Assembly (NCBI GenBank): GCA_910591455.2
Contig: OU342820.1
Span: 186,001-250,000, forward strand
Reading direction: 5' to 3'
Length of the DNA stretch: 64,000 nt
DNA from: Pholis gunnellus
Lineage: Eukaryota; Chordata; Actinopteri; Perciformes; Pholidae
The first letter of the stretch is position 1. Each line of letters begins with the position of its first letter. The translations under genes and the position numbers were made by a program. Shown here in pieces: positions 1 through 11,480 of this stretch. Below the pieces are notes generated by a model that ran no database searches, was not told the DNA's origin, and was given only the letters and a program-made list of their open reading frames with translations.

Positions 1-3000
1 GCTCTAAACCCAACCAGAAGTCAGCCATTTTGAATTTTGTATGAATTTATAGCGTCGTTTGTGCAATTTCCAGGCGCTCTACTTTAACGAACTCCTCCTA
101 GGGAATTAATCAGATCAACTTAGAATTTGGTCGGAACAATCTCAAGACCTTAGTTATTAAAAGTTACTAAAAGCTTTAGGTTTCATCAAACGACGTGGAT
201 TTGGTGTGGCAGCCATTTTACATGGTTCACCATCATCCATCAAGCTGTTGTAACTCTACTGTACTTTGTCAAAACTGTCCCAAACTTGACATGGTTGTTG
301 ACTGTCATGACTTTAGGACTTCTGCATGCCAATATTAACTCATAGTCATAGCGCCACCTACTGATAAGCACGGACGTAAGCAGGATTCTATAATTACAGC
401 GGACCAAACACTGAACTTATTAAAAGGGTTTGTGGGCACACCATGAGAAAAAGACTTCTCTGATCTAAATATGTGCAAACTAAGATGCTTGGAGAGCAAA
501 AGTTAGATAACAGTGGGTTTTCAAACCATGTCAGTCGACATTAGTATAAATGATCTGTCCAGAGCTTCTACTTGAGAATCAGGTTAAATGTCACAATGAA
601 TGCTTCACAAAACAGTCTAAAGTTACAGAAGAGCTTAAAAAGAAAATGGTGTTAAATTAAAGTGTTCAAGTAAAAGCAAATGATACTACTGTTTTCTTAA
701 CTTTCATGTAAGTCCAAATAAAATCAGAACACTGCAGGGAGTTGAACCCCATCCCAGTAAACTGACAGTCTGTTATGTTACTAACCCTGAAGCGCATTCA
801 CGCACATTCATTTTCTTGATGATCTTAACAGGCTTTCATTTATGATTGTATTGGAGGTACCCTCAACACATTTGAGGCTTTAGACCTGTCAACGCGATCT
901 TGTTACGCTGCTGGTCGACGCAGGAAATATCATCTAACTCATGCACGCAGTGTTTGATGGTCACAGAAACGCACGGCAGCGTCCTCCAGAGTCCTGCCAG
1001 TACCCTCGACGTGCGTGAATGTGCGAGGGCCCGGTCAATGCTGCTTGCAGCTTTAATTAGGGCCCGAGCACCGACGTAGTCGGAGCGGAGGACCTATTGT
1101 AATCGTAATGTTTATTATTATTATTATTTTTACTGTTTTTGCTCAAAAAGGAGGTGCTTGGGATACTGGCAGAACTTTGAAATTTTGCACGCAAGCCAGA
1201 ATTTGTGAAAATTTTGATCTGATTTGGGTGTCCAGCTGCGTTATGAAATGTTGGCTCGCTAGCGCCCCCTATTGAGTAGCCCCAACATTGGGTTTCACCT
1301 AGCTGTATGAAATTTGGTAGGTATGTGGAACGTGATGGGGCGTACAAAAAATCCTCTTGGAATTTTTCACCAAACCAAACAGGAAGTCGGACATTTTTAA
1401 GTGTATGGCGTTTTCGGACCGTTTCAAGGCATCATACTTTAACGAACTCCTCCTAGAGATTGAACCCGATCGACTTCAGACTTGGTCAGTATGCTCTTGA
1501 CGCCTTGGCAGTGAAATGTTACTCAAAGATCAAAAAGTTATCGAACTATGTATCCGTGGCGTGGCGTCAAAAAGACACCATTCGCCATGAAAAAGGAAGT
1601 TGTTGTAACTCGGCCGTACATTGTCTAATCTGCTCCAAATCTCTCATATGTCATATCATCCTGACTCAGAACACATCTATATGAAAATTTAGAATCATAG
1701 TAAGAGCGCCACCTAGTGGCAACTGGAAGTTGTACGTTTTGTACTTTGACATCCTGCTCCTCACAGATTAATCAGATCTCTCTCAAATGTTGCCAGGAAA
1801 GCCTTAAGAACTTGATAATGCTTCATTATGAAGATTGAAAGAAGTTGTCGAAGGGCGGCGACGTGGCGGCTCGGCGAATTTCGATCCTTCGCCATGAACG
1901 AATAAACTGATGTAACTTGACTCCACATCATCAGATCTTTACCAGATTTCACATCTTTGATTAGACTCCAGGCCTGAAGACATCTGCAGGCCAATTTTTA
2001 AGCATAGTCATAGCGCCACCTACTGGTAACAGTAAGTTAAAGTCTTTATACTTTGCCTTGTTTCTCTTAGTAGGTAAATCAGATCAACATCAAACTACTT
2101 CCACACAAATATAAGAAGTTCATAATGCCAGTTCATGAAGCTTTTGATGTTTCGTCAAACGCCGTTGCCGTGGCAACGCAGTCTTCGCCGTGAAAAACGA
2201 AGCTCATTTTGAGAGGCTAAAAAAGCTCGAAACATAAGCAAATTCTGTACGCAGATTACAAGCCCAAAATGTAGTTATATAATATGCTTTTATTCGTTCA
2301 GAGTGGCAAATCGGCTCAATAGCGCCCCCTACAACATTTCGCCGAAGCAGCCCTCGCACTACGTTTCACATAGATTTCCAAAATTTGGTGGGCACATGTG
2401 TCACATGTGGACTTAAATAAAAGTCTCTTGGGACCATGCTCTAAACCCAACCGGAAGTCACCCATTTTCAATTTATTTTGAATTTCTAGTGTCGTTTTTG
2501 TCATTTCCAGGCGCTGCACTTTAACGAACTCCTCCTAGGGAAATAATCGAATCAACTTTAAAATTGGTCAGTACAATCTAAAGACCTTTGTGATGAAAAA
2601 TTACTCAAAACTTGTTGTTTCGTGAAAAGCTGTTGCCGTGGCAACGCATTCTTCGCCATGAAAAATTAAGGTGTTTTTGAGGGGCCAAAAATGCTCAAAA
2701 CATAACGAAACTTGTCACACACATTTAAAAGCGTGAATGTAGTGATCTGATGTGATTTTAATGCTTCAGAGAGGCAAGTCGGCTCGATGGCGCCCCCTAC
2801 AATATTTAGACGATTCAGCCCTCGCAGTACGTCACACCTAGATGTATAAAATTTGGGAAGTAGGTGTATCACATATAGACTTAAAAAAAGGTCTTAGGGG
2901 TCTAAGCTCTAAACCCAACCAGAAGTCAGCCATTTTGAATTTTGTATGAATTTATAGTGTCGTTTTTTTACAAGTTACAGAAGAGCTTAAAAAGAAAACG

Positions 3001-6000
3001 GTGTTAAATTAAAGTGTTCAAGTAAAAGCAAATGATACTACTGTTTTCTTAACTTTCATGTAAGTCCAAATAAAATCAGGACATTGCAGGGAGTTGAACC
3101 CCATCCCAGTAAACTGACAGTCTGTTATGTTATTAACCCTGAAGCGCATTCACGCACATTCATTTTCTTGATGATCTTAACAGGCTTTCATTTATGATTG
3201 TATCGGAGGTACCCTCAACACATTTGAGGCTTAAGACCTGTCAACGCGATCTTGTTACGCTGCTGGTCGACGCAGGAAATATCATCTAACTCATGCACGC
3301 AGTGTTTGATGGTCACAGAAACACACGGCAGCGTCCTCCAGAGTCCTGCCAGTACCCTCGACGTGCGTGAATGTGCGAGGGCCCGGTCAATGCTGCTTGC
3401 AGCTTTAATTATTATTATTTTTACTCTTTTGTCGCAAAAAGGAGGTGCTTGGGATTCTGGCAACATTTTGAAATTTTGCACGCAAGCCAGAATTTGTGAA
3501 AATTGCAGTCTGATTGGGGTGTCCAGCTGCGTTATGAAATATTGGCTCGCTAGCGCCCCCTATTGAGTAGCCCCAACATTGGGTTTCACCGAGCTGTATG
3601 AAACTTGGTAGGTATGTGGAACGTGATGGGGCGTACAAAAAATCCTCTTGGAATTTTTCACTAAACCAAACAGGAAGTCGGCCATTTTGAAGTATATGAC
3701 GTTTTTGGACCGTTTCAAGGCATCATACTTTAACGAACTCCTCCTAGAGATTGAACCCGATCGACTTCAGACTTGGTCAGTATGCTCTTGAGACCTTGGC
3801 AGTGAAATGATACTCAAAGATCAAAAAGTTATCGTACTATGTATCCGTGGCGTGGCGTTAAAAAAACACCATTCGCCATGAAAAAGGAAGTTGTTGTAAC
3901 TCGGCCGTACATTGTCTAATCTGCTCCAAATCTCTCATATGTCATATCATCCTGACTCAGAGCACATCTATATGAAAATGTAGAATCATAGTAAGAGCGC
4001 CACCTATTGGCAACTGGAAGTTGTACGTTTTGTACTTTGACATCCTGCTCCTCACAGATTAATCAGATCCCTCTCAAATGTTGCCAGGAAAGCCTTAAGA
4101 CCTTGATCATGCTTCATTGTGAAGATTGTAAGAAGTTGTCGAAGGGCGGCGACGTGGCGGCTCGGCGAATTTCGATCCTTCGCCATGAACGAATAAACTG
4201 ATGTAACTCGAATCCACATCATCAGATCTTTACCAGGTTTCACATGTTTGATTAGACTCCAGGCCTGAAGACATCTGCAGGCCAATTTTTAATCATAGTC
4301 ATAGCGCCACCTACTGGTAACAGTAAGTTAAAGTCTTTATACTTTGCCTTGTTTCTCTTAGTAGGTAAATCAGATCAACATCAAACTACTTCCACACAAA
4401 TATAAGAAGTTCATAATGCCAGTTCATGAAGCTTTTGATGTTTCGTCAAACGCCGTTGTCGTGGCAACGCAGTCTTCGCCGTGAAAAACGAAGCTCATTT
4501 TGAGAGGCTAAAAAAGCTCGAAACATAAGCAAATTCTGTACGCAGATTACAAGCCCAAAATGTAGTTATATAATATGCTTTTATTCGTTCAGAGTGGCAA
4601 ATCGGCTCAATAGCGCCCCCTACAACATTTCGCCGAAGCAGCCCTCGCACTACGTTTCACATAGATTTCCAAAATTTGGTGGGCACATGTGTCACATGTG
4701 GACTTAAATAAAAGTCTCTTGGGACCATGCTCTAAACCCAACCGGAAGTCACCCATTTTCAATTTATTTTGAATTTCTAGTGTCGTTTTTGTCATTTCCA
4801 GGCGCTGCACTTTAACGAACTCCTCCTAGGGAAATAATCGAATCAACTTCAAAATTGGTCAGTACAATCTAAAGACCTTTGTGATGAAAAGTTACTCAAA
4901 GCTTGTTGTTTCGTGAAAAGCTGTTGCCGTGGCGACGCATTCTTCGCCATGAAAAATGAAGGTGTTTTTGAGGGGCTAAAAATGCTCAAAACATAACAAA
5001 ACTTGTCAAACACATTTAAAATCCTGAATGTAGTTATCTGATGTGACTTTAATGTGTCAGAGTGGCAAGTCGGCTCAATAGCGCCCCCTACAATATTTCG
5101 CCGATGCAGCCCTCGCAGTACGTCTCACCTAGATGGATATAAATTGGGAAGTAGGTGTATTACATATAGACTTAAAAAAAGGTCTTAGGGCTCTAAGCTC
5201 TAAACCCAACCAGAAGTCAGCCATTTTGAATTTTGTATGAATTTATAGTGTCGTTTGTGAAATTTCCAGGCGCTCTACTTTAACGAACTCCTCCTAGGGA
5301 ATTAATCAGATCAACTTAGAATTTGGTCAGAACAATCTCAAGACCTTCGTGATTGAAAGTTACTAAAAGCTTTAGGTGTCATCAAACGACGTGGATTTGG
5401 TGTGGCAGCCATTTTACATGGTTCACCATCATCCATCAAGCTGTTGTAACTCTACTGTACTTTGTCAAAACTGTCCCAAACTTGACATGGTTGTTGACTG
5501 TCATGACTTTAGGACTTCTGCATGCCAATATTAACTCATAGTCATAGCGCCACCTACTGATAAGCACGGACGTAAGCAGGATTCTATAACTACAGCGGCC
5601 CAAACACTGAACTTATTAAAAGGGTTTGTGGGCACACCATGAGAAAAAGACTTCTCTGATCTAAATATGTGCAAACTAAGATGCTTGGAGAGCAAAAGTT
5701 AGATAACAGTAGGTTATCCAAACCATATCAGTCGACATTAGTATAAATGATCTGTCCAGAGCTTCTACACGAGAATCAGGTTAAATGTCACAATGAATGC
5801 TTCACAAAACAGTCTAAAGTTACAGAAGAGCTTAAAAAGAAAACGGTGTTAAATTAAAGTGTTCAAGTAAAAGCAAATGATACTACTGTTTTCTTAACTT
5901 TCATGTAAGTCCAAATAAAATCAGGACACTGCAGGGAGTTGAACCCCATCCCAGTAAACTGACAGTCTGTTATGTTACTAACCCTGAAGCGCATTCACGC

Positions 6001-9000
6001 ACATTCATTTTCTTGATGATCTTAACAGGCTTTCATTTATGATTGTATCGGAGGTACCCTCAACACATTTGAGGCTTAAGACCTGTCAACGCGATCTTGT
6101 TACGCTGCTGGTCGACGCAGGAAATATCATCTAACTCATGCACGCAGTGTTTGATGGTCAAAGAAACGCACGGCAGCGTCCTCCAGAGTCCTGCCAGTAC
6201 CCTCGACGTGCGTGAATGTGCGAGGGCCCGGTCAATGCTGCTTGCAGCTTTAATTATTATTATTATTATTCTTCCGATTATTTTTCATGTTTCGTCGCAA
6301 AAAGGAGGTGCTTGGGATTCTGGCAACATTTTGAAATTTTGCACGCAAGCCAGAATTTGTGAAAATTGCAGTCTGATTGGGGTGTCCAGCTGCGTTTTGA
6401 AATATTGGCTCGCTAGCGCCCCCTATTGAGTAGCCCCAACATTGGGTTTCACCTAGCTGTATGAAATTTGCTAGGTATGTGGAACGTGATGGGGCGTACA
6501 AAAAATCCTCTTGGAATTTTTCACTAAACCAAACAGGAAGTCGGCCATTTTGAAGTGTATGACGTTTTTGGACCGTTTCAAGGCATCATACTTTAACGAA
6601 CTCCTCCTAGAGATTGAACCCGATCGACTTCAGACTTGGTCAGTATGCTCTTGAGACCTTGGCAGTGAAATGTTACTCAAAGATCAAAAAGTTATCGTAC
6701 TATGTATCCGTGGCGTGGCGTCAAAAAAACACCATTCGCCATGAAAAAGGAAGTAGTTGTAACTCGGCCGTACATTGTCTAATCTGCTCCAAATCTCTCA
6801 TATGTCATATCATCCCGACTCAGAACACATCTATATGAAAATTTTGAATCATAGTAAGAGCGCCACCTATTGGCAACTGGAAGTTGTACGTTTTGTACAT
6901 TGACATCCTGCTCCTCACAGATTAATCAGATCCCTCTCAAATGTTGCCAGGAAAGCCTTAAGACCTTGATCATGCTTCATTGTGAAGATTGTAAGAAGTT
7001 GTCGAAGGGCGGCGACGTAGCGGCTCGGCGAATTTCGATCCTTCGCCATGAACGAATAAACTGATGTAACTCGACTCCACATCATCAGATCTTAACCAGA
7101 TTTCACATGTTTGATTAGACTCCAGGCCTGAAGACATCTGCAGGCCAATTTTTAATCATAGTCATAGCGCCACCTACTGGTAAAGTATAAAGTATAAAGT
7201 CTTTAACTTACTGTTGTAAGTTAAAGACTTTATACTTTGCCTTGTTTCTCTTAGTAGGTAAATCAGATCAACATCAAACTACTTCCACACAAATGTAAGA
7301 AGTTCATAATGCCAGTTCATGAAGCTTTTGATGTTTCGTCAAACGCCGTTGCCGTGGCGACGCAGTCTTCGCCGTGAAAAACGAAGGTCGTTTTGAGAGG
7401 CTTAAAAAGCTCGAAACATAAGCAAACTCTGCACGCAGATTACAAGCCCAAAATGTAGTTATATAATATGATTTTATTCATTCAGAGTGGCAAATCGGCT
7501 CAATAGCGCCCCCTACAACATTTCGACGAAGCAGCCCTCGCACTACGTTTCACATAGACTTACACAATTTGGTGGGCACATGTATAACATGTGGACTTAA
7601 ATAAAAGTCTCTTGGGACCATGCTCTAAACCCAACCGGAAGTCACCCATTTTGAATTTATTTTGAATTTCTAGTGTCGTTTTTGTCATTTCCAGGCGCTG
7701 CACTTTAACGAACTCCTCCTAGGGAAATAATCGAATCAACTTCAAAATTGGTCAGTACAATCTAAAGACCTTTGTGATGAAAAGTTACTCAAAGCTTGTA
7801 GTTTCGTGAAAAGCTGTTGCCATGGCAACGCATTCTTCGCCATGAAAATTGAAGGTGTTTTTGAGGGGCTAAAACTGCTCAAAACATAACAAAACTTGTC
7901 AAACACATTTAAAATCATGAATGTAGTTATCTGATGTGACTTTAATGTGTCAGAGTGGCAAGTCGGCTCAATAGCGCCCCCTACAATATTTCGCCGATGC
8001 AGCCCTCGCAGTACGTCTCACCTAGATGTATACAAATTGGGAAGCAGGTGTATCTCATATAGACTTAAAAAAAGGTCTTAGGGGACTAAGCTCTAAACCC
8101 AACCAGAAGTCAGCCATTTTGAATTTTGTATGAATTTATAGCGTCGTTTGTGCAATTTCCAGGCGCTCTACTTTAACGAACTCCTCCTAGGGAATTAATC
8201 AGATCAACTTAGAATTTGGTCGGAACAATCTCAAGACCTTAGTTATTAAATGTTACTAAAAGCTTTAGGTTTCATCAAACGACGTGGATTTGGTGTGGCA
8301 GCCATTTTACATGGTTCACCATCATCCATCAAGCTGTTGTAACTCTACTGTACTTTGTCAAAACTGTCCCAAACTTGACATGGTTGTTGACTGTCATGAC
8401 TTTAGGACTTCTGCATGCCAATATTAACTCATAGTCATAGCGCCACCTACTGATAAGCACGGACGTAAGCAGGATTCTATAATTACAGCGGACCAAACAC
8501 TGAACTTATTAAAAGGGTTTGTGGGCACACCATGAGAAAAAGACTTCTCTGATCTAAATATGTGCAAACTAAGATGCTTGGAGAGCAAAAGTTAGATAAC
8601 AGTGGGTTTTCAAACCATGTCAGTCGACATTAGTATAAATGATCTGTCCAGAGCTTCTACTTGAGAATCAGGTTAAATGTCACAATGAATGCTTCACAAA
8701 ACAGTCTAAAGTTACAGAAGAGCTTAAAAAGAAAATGGTGTTAAATTAAAGTGTTCAAGTAAAAGCAAATGATACTACTGTTTTCTTAACTTTCATGTAA
8801 GTCCAAATAAAATCAGAACACTGCAGGGAGTTGAACCCCATCCCAGTAAACTGACAGTCTGTTATGTTACTAACCCTGAAGCGCATTCACGCACATTCAT
8901 TTTCTTGATGATCTTAACAGGCTTTCATTTATGATTGTATTGGAGGTACCCTCAACACATTTGAGGCTTAAGACCTGTCAACGCGATCTTGTTACGCTGC

Positions 9001-9147
9001 TGGTCGACGCAGGAAATATCATCTAACTCATGCACGCAGTGTTTGATGGTCACAGAAACGCACGGCAGCGTCCTCCAGAGTCCTGCCAGTACCCTCGACG
9101 TGCGTGAATGTGCGAGGGCCCGGTCAATGCTGCTTGCAGCTTTAATT
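1..9147. repeat. Head-to-tail array of a non-coding ~2.85-kb interspersed repeat
   Basis: The same long sequence recurs in one orientation: units end near 1059, 3410, 6254 and 9147, always with the motif GCTGCTTGCAGC followed by TTTAATT, and the next unit starts at once with a TTA-rich run. Units are 2.35 kb (1060-3410, internal deletion near 2970), 2.84 kb (3411-6254) and 2.89 kb (6255-9147); 1-1059 is the end of a further unit. Inside each unit, degenerate sub-repeats recur every 300-470 bp, marked by AGCGCC(A/C)CCTA, by TTTAACGAACTCCTCCTAG and by CTTCGCCATGAAAAA. Only short frames are present and none resembles a transposase. The first junction (about 1059-1110) retains an extra GGGCCCGAGCACCGAC segment able to fold on itself. 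I recognise it as a high-copy fish repeat but cannot name its class. Confidence 0.85.
7189..7238. repeat. Perfect 23-bp inverted repeat inside the third array unit
   Basis: Arms 7189-7211 and 7216-7238 are exact reverse complements separated by TGTT. The other units have only the right-hand arm at the matching place (near 2032 and 4322), so the left arm is a new inverted duplication of local sequence. Confidence 0.9.
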
Positions 9148-9890
9148 TAGTATTTAAATTGTCTTTGTTTTAATTTTCAACCTGACGTTGCTTCAGATGA
9201 CCAGGGTGTGCAATATAGTTTCACTAATTTGAGTTGTCTGTAAAGGTACTTTTTGTTTTTTGGTACTCTCAGTTTTCATCAGTATGAATTAGTTCAGCTG
9301 TCATGAAAATATCTATTTTCTATGCCTTCTCACCAGCGAAAGCCGTGGCCAGAGGCGTTATGTTCATCCGTTCATATCTACGTAAGTACGTCCGTCTCGT
9401 GGTCAAAGGTCACCGTGTCCTCACAACACGTGGTTGCCCATAACTCAATAATTAATTTGCTAATAATGACAATTTCATACAAATGTCTATTAGGATGAAA
9501 TGTGTAGGTGCTGACATTTTGGACAGACATGGATTTAAACTGTAACATGACTAGGGGCGGAGTTTAAAGTAGTTTAAACGTTTTTCCAGTATGATCTATT
9601 TAGGCTAAGTTTAGTTTTTTACTCTTGTTAAGTTTAGTGTTTATTTCATTATGGTCTATTGTTGAGTCCAGTCTGGCTCACCTTAGACCTTATCATGTCT
9701 GCTGGAGCAGTTAATTGTTGACAATCAGAATCAGAATTAGAACCGTTTATTTGCCAGAGTATGTTGCACATACAAGGATTTTGACATGGTGGATAGTGCA
9801 TAACATTAAACAATCAACACAGTTGATGACCCTTAAAGTTGTAACGGCATCTTCTTCTAAGGCCATAGTCATTCAGATTATTCAATTTGT
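9148..9890. other. AT-rich spacer with a short interspersed-repeat fragment
   Basis: No gene is supported here. A segment at about 9723-9840 (starting CAATCAGAATCAGAATTAG and containing TTGCACATACAAGGATTTTGAC) resembles a widespread fish retroposon-type fragment. The remainder shows nothing I can name. Confidence 0.5.
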
Positions 9891-10915
9891 TTAACTATCT
9901 CTCCATACTGTAGTTTTCATTGTTAGTGGTGGAGTCCACCATTCTGGTGCTGAATTCAAATTCAAATCTGTAATTAACAGGAAACAATGCTGCATGTAAC
10001 CCATGGTAAATGTTTGAAATTTGATCTTACCTTTATCAGCCTCACTGTTTGTTTAGTCTCCTAAATACGTATCAGAACTGGATTGAGTTACAGCTAATGC
10101 TAACCTAACAGGGACTCACTATCGCCTTCTGAGGAACAAGTGGTATCACAAGACAGGACGGGCCGCGGCTAGCTAGTTAGCATGCTCATTTTAGTAGATA
10201 TCTTTTCTACATAGCCGACTTAGACTTAGCGCTAACAATGTAACCTCTTCACATTCTATTGATATTGTTTTTTGAATGTTTGAAACAAAAAATCTTGCCA
10301 AATTTTACACATCTCACCTCATTCAGTTAATTATACGTATAACGTACCTGTTGTCTTGATTTTGTCTTCTCTAATGGTGGAGTTAAGTATTGTCTACCAG
10401 TACATAGCAACCGTTCTTTTGACTTTTAATTACCATTCAAATTCAGTATTTTGCCAGCTAATTTCCATGTCACATCTAATAACAAATTACATGTTGACGT
10501 CAATGTGTTTCTACTTAAACACTTAAACCCAGCACATAAACCCATGACATGACACCAAATTCATCTCTCTATCTCTCTCTCTCTAACACACACACATTAC
10601 TTACCCTGTTGTCTGGCTGCTGTCTGTCGAGGGATATGTGGAGAGAGTTAGGAGAGAGTTGGTTATGTTGAGCCAGTATAAGAGCTAGGTTTTAGGTGAA
10701 AGGATCAATGGTCAAAGGTCAGTTCACTCACCAATTCCACTGGGTTTGCTACAACCAAACTGGTTGCACACAACACCGTCACCAAAACAGAAACGGTCTT
10801 TATCTGTAAGAAAAAGAACCCCCCCCAAAAATTTACCAAATTAAGGACCAGATAAGACAGGTGGAAAGGTGGACAGACAGACAGACGGATAGTCAGGTAC
10901 CTTGGTGGAGCTCAT
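9891..10915 (-). CDS. Candidate small secreted-protein gene (speculative)
   Basis: Four putative minus-strand exons keep an open frame: 10901-10915 (ATG in an A-at-minus-3 context, then MSSTK and GT), 10732-10803 (after CTTACAG, ending before GTGAGTGAAC), 10605-10623 (after CCTCGACAG, before GTAAGTAAT) and 9891-9967 (after TTAATTACAG, ending TAA). Together they would encode about 60 residues. Exons 1 and 2 read MSSTKIKTVSVLVTVLCATS followed by LVVANPVEL, a convincing signal peptide with cleavage probably just before NPVEL. The downstream part (SAPEWWTPP, TMKTTVWRDS) matches nothing I know. The first two exons and their splice sites are the stronger evidence. The 19-nt third exon and the fourth could be chance, and further exons may lie elsewhere or have been lost to the repeat array next door. 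Function unknown. Confidence 0.3.
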
Positions 10916-10945
10916 CTTCCTGCTGCCACACTCTGCCAGGCTTCT

Positions 10946-10980
10946 GCTGAAGTGTCTAGCGGGCACAGAGACACTTCAGC
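10946..10980. repeat. 12-bp perfect inverted repeat (hairpin)
   Basis: GCTGAAGTGTCT at 10946-10957 and AGACACTTCAGC at 10969-10980 are exact reverse complements with an 11-nt loop. It lies just upstream of the candidate minus-strand start codon at 10915. Confidence 0.75.
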
Positions 10981-11060
10981 TTGACTATCTCATGCCCAAA
11001 TATTCAGTTTGGGCAAACCCAAATATTCAGTTTGACTATCTCATGCCCAAATATTGTTAC
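10981..11060. repeat. Direct duplication with internal inverted repeat
   Basis: ACTATCTCATGCCCAAATAT occurs twice (10984 and 11035). Between the copies lies GCCCAAA-TATTCAG-TTTGGGC, a 7-bp stem, and a second CCCAAATATTCAG. This looks like local template switching rather than a gene, although the plus strand reads open through it. Confidence 0.6.
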
Positions 11061-11159
11061 GAAGAAAACATTGAGTAGAGGTCATTGCGGTGTGTGTTTC
11101 CAAAGTGGATGGGATGCCTTAATGACAGACCAAGGGCACCACAAGAGCAGCAAGTGTAT

Positions 11160-11480
11160 CAAACAGGTGGCAAAAAAAGTGAAACCAATGCGGAAGTGCT
11201 TGAAACTTGCATTCTCTCTAATGGCCATCAGGGGGCGACTCCTCTGGTTGCAAAAAGAAGTTAGATTGTATAGTCTATAAAGTCTATGATAAAATGACTC
11301 TACTTCTCACTTGATTTATTATCTCAGTAAACATTGTAAACATGAGTTTATGGTCTCAATCTCTAGCTCGATGTTCATTTTGTAAATTATGGTCCATTTA
11401 TAGGGTATGCTTTAGGGCGGGGCTACCATGTGATTGACAGGGTGCTACCAATGCAGTCTGGGAGTTGTCCGTGTTTTTGA
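11160..11480. repeat. High-copy fish interspersed repeat fragment
   Basis: Contains ATGGCCATCAGGGGGCGACT, then TTGCAAAAAGAAG, a run reading AAACATGAGTTTATGGTCTC, and TTTAGGGCGGGGCTACCATG. I recognise these together as a very common percomorph repeat of uncertain class. It supplies most of an open frame on the plus strand, which I do not regard as a gene. Confidence 0.6.

Noticed and set aside
3252..3566. Plus-strand 104-codon frame, with a near-identical one at 6097-6429
   Set aside because: Lies across the junction of two repeat units; it repeats because the DNA repeats and has no protein-like features.
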